Made by a program: the position numbers and the translations under genes. From assembly GCA_016934645.1 (NCBI GenBank), contig JAFGSL010000024.1:1-8462 (forward strand): DNA of 8,462 nt. The letters are read 5' to 3'. The DNA is from Anaerolineae bacterium. GTDB taxonomy: Bacteria > Chloroflexota > Anaerolineae > B4-G1 > SLSP01. Below, piece after piece: positions 1 through 5,336 of the stretch. Numbering within the stretch: the first letter of the stretch is position 1; every line of letters starts with the position of its first letter. The notes under the pieces were generated by a model. The model had not been told where the DNA came from. It made no database searches and worked only from the letters and a program-made list of their open reading frames with translations.

Positions 1-83
1 GCCTCATCCACTAACCGGGCGTCGGAGGTCAGAAACTGGGGGCTGTTGTACACCGCTACGCGGCGTTGCACCCCAAACCCCAA
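1..83 (-). CDS. Start of an unrecognised protein, cut by the window edge
   Basis: A minus-strand reading frame opens at TTG (83-81) and runs off the left edge after 27 codons. An in-frame TAG lies just upstream of the TTG. A GGAAGG ribosome binding site (95-90) sits six bases before the TTG; a GTG at 71-69 is an alternative start. The peptide after that GTG begins V-Q-R-R-V-A-V-Y-N-S-P-Q-F-L-T-S-D and reads like real protein rather than antisense noise. I do not recognise the family. It lies downstream of rpsO on the same strand, where many bacteria carry pnp, but it does not resemble the start of polynucleotide phosphorylase. Only the N-terminus is visible, so no function is proposed. Confidence 0.42.
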   Translation of the reverse strand, partial: MGFGVQRRVAVYNSPQFLTSDARLVDE

Positions 84-201
84 TTCCTACCTTCCACACA
101 CGGTCAAGCGGTCGAGCCGGATCTATCTTAATAAATTTTGATTAACCTTGCCCATAGCTTTTCGCTTCTGCGCAAAGGCGACACACACTTTTTGGTACAG
201 A

Positions 202-253
202 CAAACGAGTAGATGGATGAAACTGCCTCGCAGTTTCCACATCTACTCGTTTG
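202..253 (-). terminator. Large two-step hairpin downstream of rpsO
   Basis: The arms 202-215 and 240-253 are perfectly complementary over 14 bp. An inner 8-bp stem (219-226 with 230-237, loop CTC) is nested in it, separated by a small internal loop. The hairpin starts 23 bases after the rpsO stop codon. No clear T-tract follows on either strand, so a classical rho-independent terminator is not certain. It could instead be a transcript-end stabiliser or processing site. The structure is seen directly; the role is inferred. Confidence 0.5.
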
Positions 254-275
254 GCATGTTTGAACCGTCGGTACT

Positions 276-542
276 TTATTTGCGCAAACCGAGTCGTTGG
301 ATGAGAGTGCGGTAGCGCTCAAGGTCCACTTTCTGCAGGTAGGCCAGTTGGCGGCGGCGTTGCCCCACCATCTTCAGAAGCCCATACCGTGAACTTTCAT
401 CGTGTTTGTGGACCCGCAGATGGTCGGTCAAATCGGTGATGCGGTGTGTGAGCAGCGCAATCTGCACTTCCGGTGAACCGGTATCATCTGCCGACAAGGC
501 ATATTCCTTGATAATCTCCTGCTTCTCTTCTTTTTCTAACAC
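276..542 (-). CDS. rpsO: 30S ribosomal protein S15
   Basis: The 88-residue product has the normal length for bacterial S15, which binds the central domain of 16S rRNA early in assembly of the small subunit platform. The family core is plain: [12 protein letters not shown] (about residues 21-32), HKHDESS in the middle, the RRRQLAYL stretch, and a basic C-terminus ending RLGLRK. The position usually written SRR in the family reads SRY here, a minor change. The start is GTG (542-540), supported by TAAGGAG at 558-552 with a nine-base spacer; the N-terminus [11 protein letters not shown] fits the family. It is transcribed alone from a nearby promoter (621-648), with a leader of roughly 70 nt that could host the autoregulation known for S15 in other bacteria, though no specific structure was established here. 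pnp, its frequent downstream partner, is not visible. Confidence 0.97.
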   Translation of the reverse strand: MLEKEEKQEIIKEYALSADDTGSPEVQIALLTHRITDLTDHLRVHKHDESSRYGLLKMVGQRRRQLAYLQKVDLERYRTLIQRLGLRK

Positions 543-620
543 GCCTATATACTCCTTAATTTAGAGAACCAACCGAGCGTTTTCCGATTTCGTTTCGGCC
601 AGTGGTCAGTAGTGATAGGG

Positions 621-648
621 AGTATACCATAGACAGTGTTTTTCGCAA
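621..648 (-). promoter_or_regulatory. Sigma-70-type promoter of rpsO
   Basis: On the minus strand, TTGCGA (648-643) and TATACT (626-621) are separated by 16 bp. TGG directly before the -10 makes it an extended -10 element. It points at rpsO, and the predicted start of transcription near 614 leaves a leader of about 70 nt before the GTG codon. Confidence 0.6.
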
Positions 649-725
649 GATGTGACAGGGGGCAAGATGCAAGGAAAGCCTTCAGCCATCAGCTGTCAGC
701 AAAGATACCCAACTTCAGTATCCGC

Positions 726-734
726 TGGTATAAT
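726..734 (+). promoter_or_regulatory. Extended -10 promoter of the rRNA methyltransferase gene
   Basis: TGG followed by a perfect TATAAT (729-734) forms an extended -10 element. No good -35 hexamer is found 16-18 bp upstream, which an extended -10 can tolerate. Transcription would start near 741 and give a leader of about 78 nt before the ATG at 819. It is divergent from the rpsO promoter, about 80 bp away. Confidence 0.5.
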
Positions 735-769
735 TAAGATATCTAAAAACGGCGTTGCGTATAACGATC

Positions 770-804
770 TCTCATTTCTAATCTCTGATTTCTCATTCCT
801 AACT
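770..804 (+). repeat. Five degenerate heptanucleotide repeats in the leader
   Basis: Five consecutive 7-mers fit or nearly fit the pattern TCTNATY. The 770-781 segment recurs at 791-802 with one mismatch, and 767-779 recurs at 781-793 with one mismatch. The tract is almost free of purines and stops four bases before the AGGAG ribosome binding site (808-812) of the next gene. It would lie in the mRNA leader. It may be a simple slippage repeat or an unstructured leader favouring ribosome loading; the role is unknown. Confidence 0.5.
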
Positions 805-818
805 CTCAGGAGCCTACC

Positions 819-2051
819 ATGCCTGATGCAATCACTCTGATGCTAGACGCGATGGCCCACGGTGGCGAGGCCATCGGACGCCACGAAGGACGCGCGATTT
901 TTGTCCCCTATGCTATTCCCGGTGAACGGGTGTGGGCCGAAATCATCGATGACCGCGGACGCTACGCCCACGCGCGCCTACTCGAAGTGCTTGAACCTTC
1001 CCCAGCCCGCGTCGAACCGCAGTGCCCGTATTTCGGCCCCGACGCCTGTGGTGGGTGTCAGTGGCAGCATATCGATTACGCGGTGCAGGCCCGTATCAAG
1101 GGACTGGTGGTGATGGATCAATTCCGACGCGTCGGAAAATTTGAGGAGCCACCGATCCTCGAACCGATTCCCGATGAAGCGGGGTGGGAGTACCGCAATC
1201 ACGCGCTCTTCCACGCTGACGCCGAGGGGCGGCTTGGTTTCCTCTCCGCGCGCAGTCACGATGTCTATCCCATCGACGATTGCCTGATTCTGCACCCGCT
1301 GCTGAGCAACCTGTGGCAATCGCTGGATATGGCTTATCCTGAGTTGGAGTGGATGGAACTGCGCGCTGGGACCGCGACCGGCGATCTGATGGTGGTGTTG
1401 CAAGCGCAGGAAGAGGAACCGCCTGCGCTGGAAGTGGATTTCCCGCTGTCGGTGGTGCAGATCCGGCACGACGACGCTATCGCGCCACTTATCGGCCTGG
1501 ACTACATCATGGAGAGCGTCGGTGGGCGCGAGTTCCGCATCTCGGCGACGAGTTTTTATCAGGTCAATTCGGCGCAGGCAGCACAGTTGGTCGATCTGGT
1601 GCTGGAGGCATTGGAACCGCGCGGGTATCAGAAGGTGCTGGATGCCTACTGCGGGGTGGGATTATTCACCGCTTTCCTGAGTGAGGAGACTGGCTTCGTG
1701 ACCGGCATCGAGGCACATCCGGCGGCCGTTGCCGATGCAGTGCACAACCTGGCGGGGGCGGACAACGTCACGATCTTGCAAGGGGCGGTGGAGGACGTAT
1801 TGCCGGCGATGGAGCACAAGCTCGATGCCGCGGTCGTTGATCCGCCGCGCACCGGCCTGGAACTGGCGGCGCTGGATGCGCTGGCAGCACACGCGCCCAA
1901 ACGCATCGTCTACGTCTCGTGCGATCCGGCGACGCTGGCACGCGACGCCCGGCGCTTGGTAAAGCACGGCTACACCCTGCAGTGGGTCCAGCCGGTGGAT
2001 TTGTTCCCGCAGACGTACCACATCGAGAACGTCGCGCTGCTGACGCGATAG
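819..2051 (+). CDS. TrmA/RumA-family 23S rRNA uracil-C5 methyltransferase (RlmD-like)
   Basis: This 410-residue SAM-dependent enzyme should methylate C5 of a uridine in 23S rRNA, like RlmD (RumA). Domains in order: an N-terminal TRAM-like RNA-binding region (about 1-60); a 4Fe-4S cluster site with C69, C77, C80 (CGGC) and C155; a central RNA-contacting domain; and a C-terminal Rossmann methyltransferase domain. Visible motifs are FYQVN (246-250), the SAM-binding LDAYCGVGLF (274-283), DPPRTGL (341-347), the nucleophile C368 in SCDPATLARD, and the general-base candidate E403 in HIEN. All key residues are present and the length is normal. The ATG is supported by AGGAG at 808-812 with a six-base spacer. 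It is a single gene, convergent with hepT. The exact target uridine (RlmC, RlmD or RlmCD type) cannot be read from the sequence. Confidence 0.93.
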   Translation: MPDAITLMLDAMAHGGEAIGRHEGRAIFVPYAIPGERVWAEIIDDRGRYAHARLLEVLEPSPARVEPQCPYFGPDACGGCQWQHIDYAVQARIKGLVVMDQFRRVGKFEEPPILEPIPDEAGWEYRNHALFHADAEGRLGFLSARSHDVYPIDDCLILHPLLSNLWQSLDMAYPELEWMELRAGTATGDLMVVLQAQEEEPPALEVDFPLSVVQIRHDDAIAPLIGLDYIMESVGGREFRISATSFYQVNSAQAAQLVDLVLEALEPRGYQKVLDAYCGVGLFTAFLSEETGFVTGIEAHPAAVADAVHNLAGADNVTILQGAVEDVLPAMEHKLDAAVVDPPRTGLELAALDALAAHAPKRIVYVSCDPATLARDARRLVKHGYTLQWVQPVDLFPQTYHIENVALLTR

Positions 2052-2081
2052 CATATCTGCGTGGATAAGCTTGTGGCTTCA

Positions 2082-2136
2082 AGGGGATCGCCAGATCCCC
2101 GACTCTTGCACATAGCCAGGGACCTCGCGATCCCCT
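2082..2136. terminator. Competing GGGGATC hairpins between convergent genes
   Basis: GGGGATC (2083-2089) pairs perfectly with GATCCCC (2094-2100) across a four-base loop. The overlapping AGGGGATCGC (2082-2091) can instead pair perfectly over 10 bp with GCGATCCCCT (2127-2136). The two folds exclude each other. The site lies between the stop of the methyltransferase gene (2051) and the stop of the convergent hepT gene (2178), so a bidirectional terminator is the simplest reading. However, no U-tract follows on either side. Confidence 0.4.
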
Positions 2137-2177
2137 CTGAGCGTTGTTATCTGGAAAGGAACTTGCGCTCGACGGTA

Positions 2178-2591
2178 CTAGAGGAACTGCACGAAGACTG
2201 CTCGTAGGGCGGCGATGTCATCCAGGCGTGTCTGGAGCATCTGGTACACAATGGTGCGATCGATGTCCAGATACGCGTGAACCAGGATGTTGCGGAAGCC
2301 GATCATCTTGATCCACGTTTCCTGAAGTTCGGTTGAGATGTAGTTCTGTTCAGCCAGGAGCCGGGGAATATCGCTGTGCCAGTTGACGACACCGAGTGCT
2401 TCATCTGCAATCACGTGATTTCCCAGATCGGTGATGGTTTCAATCGCCAGTTGTAGAAAACGCTCTGCGCTGCCGTAATGTTCCGGATCGGCGAGGAAGG
2501 CTTCCAGGCTGTAGCCCTGCAGTTTGGCGAGGATTTCCAGGTATTCATCGAGTTTATTGAGGCGTTTGCGGATGACTTCAGCTCTGACCAT
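2178..2591 (-). CDS. hepT: HepT-like RNase toxin (DUF86), type VII toxin-antitoxin
   Basis: The 137-residue product is an all-helical HEPN-superfamily protein of the HepT type. The defining RX4HXY motif is intact as R100, H105 and Y107 (RNILVHAY). In studied HepT toxins the Arg and His carry out RNA cleavage, and the motif Tyr is the residue AMPylated by the partner MntA. Normal length for the family; nothing is missing. The ATG at 2591 is preferred over an upstream ATG at 2663 because AGGAGG (2604-2599) lies seven bases before it and the upstream extension would fall inside mntA. It overlaps the 3' end of mntA by 14 bp in another frame, so the two are co-transcribed and probably translationally coupled. 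Whether this copy is toxic is inferred from family knowledge. Confidence 0.9.
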   Translation of the reverse strand: MVRAEVIRKRLNKLDEYLEILAKLQGYSLEAFLADPEHYGSAERFLQLAIETITDLGNHVIADEALGVVNWHSDIPRLLAEQNYISTELQETWIKMIGFRNILVHAYLDIDRTIVYQMLQTRLDDIAALRAVFVQFL

Positions 2592-2997
2592 CGAGAATCC
2601 TCCTTTTGTATGCCTCGCGTTGCACATCCAGGTAGGGGAGAAAATCGAAGTACTGGCGCACAATTATGGAGTACAGCGCACCCCGGTCGAAATCGGTTGT
2701 CTGGTAGACCAGACGATTTTGCCGCACAGCTTCGTAGCGCAACGTAATATCGTCGGTATCCAGGAAGACCAGGTCCACATCACAAAATCCGTGACGCGCT
2801 AGGTCGGCGAGAATATCTAGCCGTCGCTGACGAACCTGGTGATGGCGTGGCACGATCGCCAAGTCCAGGTCACTCGTCGCGCGTGCAGTGCCCGCAGCAC
2901 GTGACCCGAATAGGTACACGGCTTGGATGTCCGGATATTTCGCGAATACCCTAGGTAGAATTTCCAGGTTCGGTAGCCCTTCTGCGATTTCCACCAT
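2578..2997 (-). CDS. mntA: MntA-like nucleotidyltransferase antitoxin
   Basis: This 139-residue minimal nucleotidyltransferase is the antitoxin of the HepT/MntA pair. In characterised systems it transfers AMP from ATP to the HepT active-site Tyr, silencing the RNase. The catalytic signature GSX10DXD is exact: G31-S32, then D43 and D45 (SDLDLAI). A third acidic residue, D75, lies in DVDLVF, so the metal-binding triad is complete. The ATG at 2997 gives the expected N-terminus. Its ribosome binding site is weak (GGA about eight bases upstream), in contrast to the strong AGGAGG of hepT inside its 3' end. A -10-like TACAAT lies at 3031-3026. It is the first gene of a two-gene operon divergent from the PhzF gene. 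Confidence 0.9.
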   Translation of the reverse strand: MVEIAEGLPNLEILPRVFAKYPDIQAVYLFGSRAAGTARATSDLDLAIVPRHHQVRQRRLDILADLARHGFCDVDLVFLDTDDITLRYEAVRQNRLVYQTTDFDRGALYSIIVRQYFDFLPYLDVQREAYKRRILDGQS

Positions 2998-3025
2998 TGT
3001 GTTTTCCGTTGTTACCGTTTCCTTG

Positions 3026-3031
3026 ATTGTA
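3026..3031 (-). promoter_or_regulatory. Possible -10 element of the mntA-hepT operon
   Basis: TACAAT on the minus strand, about 28 bases before the mntA ATG. No convincing -35 is seen at the right distance. It is offered as the best candidate in the 126-bp divergent spacer shared with the PhzF gene. Confidence 0.25.
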
Positions 3032-3061
3032 CCGCAAAACAGGAAATCCCGCTATTGTCTT

Positions 3062-3089
3062 TTGCTTCGTCTCTAAACTGCACTACAAT
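3062..3089 (+). promoter_or_regulatory. Candidate promoter of the PhzF-family gene
   Basis: TTGCTT (3062-3067) and TACAAT (3084-3089) are spaced by 16 bp and point toward the ATG at 3124. Start of transcription would be near 3096, leaving a leader of about 28 nt with the GGAG ribosome binding site at 3114-3117. The -35 match is moderate. Confidence 0.35.
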
Positions 3090-3123
3090 GACAGACGATT
3101 CTGACCCACCTATGGAGAAAACG

Positions 3124-3978
3124 ATGAAAAACACGATTTCACTCTATCAAGTCGATGCTTTCACCCGCGTTCCTTTCAAAGGAAATCCGGCGGCGGTGTG
3201 TTTGCTGCCGCATACGCTCGATGATGCGCTGATGCAGGCGATTGCTGCCGAGATGAACCTTTCTGAGACGGCGTTCGTGATGCCGTTGGGAGATACGCCC
3301 TGGCCCGAAGCCGCGCGCTTTTCACTGCGCTGGTTTACCCCTGCCGTCGAGGTGCGCCTCTGCGGGCACGCGACGCTGGCAACAGCGGCGGTCCTTTTCG
3401 GCGTGGTGGGCGTGCAGGCGACGTCCCTCACGTTCGAGACACTCAGCGGCGATCTCATCGCCCGGCGAGTCGCGGATGAGGCTGCGGAGTACGAGACCAT
3501 CACACTCGACTTTCCAGTGAACATGCCGATCCCGTGTGAGGTGCCCACTGGAGCGTTCAAGGCGCTCGGCGTGACTTCGGCGCTGACCGCTGCTCACGGC
3601 ACACGCTCGCGCGCCCTGCTCATCGAGCTTGCCGACGCGCAGCAGGTGCGCGACCTGCGCCCGGACTTCGCGGCGATGTTGGCATGTGGGGATCTGGACT
3701 CCTATCGCGCTGTGGCGGTGACGGCTGCTGGCGAACCACCCTACGACTTCGTCTCGCGCTTCTTCGCGCCGAAACTGGGCATCAACGAGGACCCCGTCAC
3801 CGGGTCGGCGCACACGCTGCTCACGCCGTATTGGGCTGCGCAGTTGGGCAAGACGGAGATGCTGGCCTACCAGGCGTCGGCGCGCGGTGGCGAGATCGGT
3901 GTGCGGTTTGCGGAGAACGATCGGGTGGAATTGACGGGTAATGCGGTGGTCGTATTCAAGGGGGAGTTGTATCTCTGA
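3124..3978 (+). CDS. PhzF-family isomerase/epimerase-like protein
   Basis: The 284-residue product has the full two-lobed PhzF fold signature. The N-lobe starts YQVDAFT with FKGNPAAV; the catalytic Glu is E48 in NLSETAF. RWFTPAVEV (69-77) is followed by LCGHATLA (79-86). The C-lobe carries SRFFAPKLGI and DPVTGSAH (223-230). The founding PhzF isomerises a dihydro-anthranilate in phenazine synthesis, but most relatives lie outside phenazine clusters and have unknown substrates. No other phenazine genes are seen here, so a phenazine role is not supported. The ATG at 3124 is chosen over 3112 and 3055 because GGAG at 3114-3117 lies six bases before it and the protein then begins at the family N-terminus. 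The final ~225 bp are repeated at 5017-5241. Confidence 0.92.
   Translation: MKNTISLYQVDAFTRVPFKGNPAAVCLLPHTLDDALMQAIAAEMNLSETAFVMPLGDTPWPEAARFSLRWFTPAVEVRLCGHATLATAAVLFGVVGVQATSLTFETLSGDLIARRVADEAAEYETITLDFPVNMPIPCEVPTGAFKALGVTSALTAAHGTRSRALLIELADAQQVRDLRPDFAAMLACGDLDSYRAVAVTAAGEPPYDFVSRFFAPKLGINEDPVTGSAHTLLTPYWAAQLGKTEMLAYQASARGGEIGVRFAENDRVELTGNAVVVFKGELYL
3754..3978 (+). repeat. First copy of a 225-bp direct repeat (PhzF 3' end)
   Basis: This segment, encoding the last 74 residues and stop codon of the PhzF-family protein, aligns without any gap to 5017-5241 at a constant offset of 1263 bases. By hand count there are 16 differences over the last 201 bases (about 92% identity), 11 of them at third codon positions. 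Both copies end exactly at the stop codon (TGA here, TAA in the second), and similarity is lost right after it. Confidence 0.9.
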
Positions 3979-3986
3979 CCATCCCG

Positions 3987-4004
3987 GCAGCGATGGCTCG
4001 CTGC
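3987..4004 (+). terminator. Short hairpin after the PhzF-family gene
   Basis: GCAGCGA (3987-3993) pairs with TCGCTGC (3998-4004) across a four-base loop, eight bases after the stop codon. A T-rich stretch (4012-4020) follows, but only after a GTAGGGG spacer, so it is an imperfect terminator. It may partly separate transcription of the PhzF gene from the metallophosphoesterase downstream. Confidence 0.35.
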
Positions 4005-4054
4005 GTAGGGGTCTTTGTTTGTGCAGTATGACGGGATATGATAGGGAGGTCGCC

Positions 4055-4954
4055 ATGTCGGTTAGCTCGCGTTTGACTGAGGTATTCAAATCCGCCGAGA
4101 CGCTGGAGTTCGATGACAGCTCGAAAATCATCTGTTTCAGCGACTGCCACCGGGGTGACAACAGTTGGGCGGACGATTTCGCGCACAATCAAACCCTCTT
4201 CTTCTACGCGTTGCGCTATTACTACGAAGCAGGATTCACCTACATCGAACTGGGCGACGGGGATGAGCTATTGGAAAACCGGAGTTTCACGACGATCCAG
4301 CAAGCGCACAGTCACATCTACTGGCTGTTGCACCAATTCTACGTCGATCACCGGTTCCACCTGCTTTTCGGCAATCACAACATCCAGTGGAAAGACCCGC
4401 AGAATGTGGAGAAGTACCTCAATTCCTACTACGACGACCGCGAACACGAAGACAAGCCACTTTTCGAAGGCATCAAGGTTCACGAGGGGTTGAAGCTGCG
4501 CCACGCGGACACGGGATACCAGCTCTTCCTGGTACATGGACATCAGGGCGACTTTATGAGCGATACCGCGTGGCGATTGGGGACGTTCTCTGTCCGCCAC
4601 GTCTGGCGGCATCTCCAGATTGTTGGTCTACACGATCCTACCAGCCCTGCACAGAACTTCAAAAAACGGGGGAAGGTGGAGAACGGCATCATCGCCTGGA
4701 TTCAACAACACCACCAGCCGACGATTTGCGGGCATACCCATCGCTCTATGTTGCGCGAGCCAGGCCTGCCTCCGTACTTCAACACCGGTAGTTGCGTGCA
4801 TCCGCGTTGTATTACGGGCATCGAGATTATGGGGGGGCAGATTCTATTAAGTAAGTGGTGGCTGGCGCCGAATCCTGAAGGGCTGATTAAAGTGTCTCGC
4901 GAGGAGTTAGCGGGGCCATACTTGTTGCGGGATTACTTCGAAAACACCGCTTGA
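4055..4954 (+). CDS. Calcineurin-like metallophosphoesterase
   Basis: The 299-residue cytosolic protein carries all metal-site blocks of the metallophosphoesterase superfamily: D30 and H32 in FSDCHRGD, GD (67-68) in ELGDGDEL, GNHN (106-109), HGHQGD (161-166) and GHTH (226-229). Two divalent metals would be held for hydrolysis of a phosphoester or pyrophosphate. The block order and the HGHQGD/GHTHRS spacing recall LpxH-like enzymes, but the substrate is unknown and nothing here points to lipid A synthesis. The third block reads GNHN where the superfamily usually has GNH followed by D or E. There is no signal peptide. The ATG at 4055 is preferred to an upstream in-frame ATG at 3941 (which would overlap the PhzF gene) because AGGGAGG (4043-4049) lies five bases before it. 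A weak promoter (TTGTTT 4015-4020, TATGAT 4037-4042) would start transcription almost at the gene. The gene sits between two copies of the PhzF 3' end. Confidence 0.88.
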   Translation: MSVSSRLTEVFKSAETLEFDDSSKIICFSDCHRGDNSWADDFAHNQTLFFYALRYYYEAGFTYIELGDGDELLENRSFTTIQQAHSHIYWLLHQFYVDHRFHLLFGNHNIQWKDPQNVEKYLNSYYDDREHEDKPLFEGIKVHEGLKLRHADTGYQLFLVHGHQGDFMSDTAWRLGTFSVRHVWRHLQIVGLHDPTSPAQNFKKRGKVENGIIAWIQQHHQPTICGHTHRSMLREPGLPPYFNTGSCVHPRCITGIEIMGGQILLSKWWLAPNPEGLIKVSREELAGPYLLRDYFENTA

Positions 4955-5016
4955 GGACGCAGGATGTGCGCAATGGATTGAGGACTTACTCTGTGCCTGT
5001 TGAAGTGCGCCACTAC

Positions 5017-5241
5017 TCACGTTTCTTCGCACCGCGCGTGGGCATCAACGAGGATCCCGTCACCGGGTCGGCGCACACGCTGCTCACGCCGTATTGGGCC
5101 GCGCAGTTGGGTAAGACGGCGATGCTGGCCTATCAGGCGTCGGCGCGCGGTGGCGAGATCGGCGTGCGGCTGGCGGAGAACGACCGGGTGGAATTGACGG
5201 GCGATGCGGTGGTGGTGTTCAAGGGGGAGTTGTACGTCTAA
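5017..5241 (+). pseudogene. Detached C-terminal fragment of a PhzF-family gene
   Basis: The frame encodes SRFFAPRVGI, DPVTGSAH and the rest of the PhzF C-lobe through a proper TAA stop, but the N-lobe with the catalytic Glu is absent. The open frame can be followed back to a TTG at 4951 that overlaps the stop of the metallophosphoesterase, but no ribosome binding site precedes it. Compared with 3754-3978 there are no gaps or stops, and most changes are synonymous; the amino-acid changes in the last 66 codons are E to A, F to L, N to D and L to V. This suggests it was recently part of a working gene. Just upstream, L-R-T-Y-S-V-P-V-E-V-R faintly resembles the LRWFTPAVEVR block of the intact protein, which could mean an internal deletion; that is weak. 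A small expressed protein cannot be excluded. Confidence 0.78.
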
Positions 5242-5257
5242 AACGCTTGTGTGGGAG

Positions 5258-5263
5258 TATAAT
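5258..5263 (+). promoter_or_regulatory. -10 element upstream of the lipoprotein gene
   Basis: A perfect TATAAT lies 73 bases before the ATG at 5337. No matching -35 is evident at 16-18 bp; TTGTAC at 5230-5235 is 22 bp away, which is too far. If used, transcription starts near 5270, after the PhzF fragment, so the lipoprotein gene would have its own promoter. Confidence 0.38.
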
Positions 5264-5336
5264 CTCATGTTAGCGGCGCGAGCGTTTCAAGGCCAGGACA
5301 GAACACAGCAGGGAGTATGGAGACACAAGACAGCAA

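Noticed and set aside
978..1469. 163-codon minus-strand frame inside the methyltransferase gene
   Set aside because: Shadow of the well-supported plus-strand gene; no motif.
2592..2663. Upstream start for hepT adding 24 residues
   Set aside because: The extension would lie inside mntA, while the ATG at 2591 has an ideal AGGAGG and gives the family N-terminus.
3124..3978. Phenazine biosynthesis cluster
   Set aside because: Only a PhzF-family gene is present; no other phenazine genes lie nearby, and PhzF relatives are common outside such clusters.
3941..4054. Upstream start for the phosphoesterase overlapping the PhzF gene
   Set aside because: The extra 38 residues are Arg/Cys/Ser-rich without family match; AGGGAGG supports the ATG at 4055.
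3322..4188. 288-codon open frame on the minus strand
   Set aside because: Antisense to the PhzF gene and the start of the phosphoesterase; the composition is that of a high-GC shadow frame.
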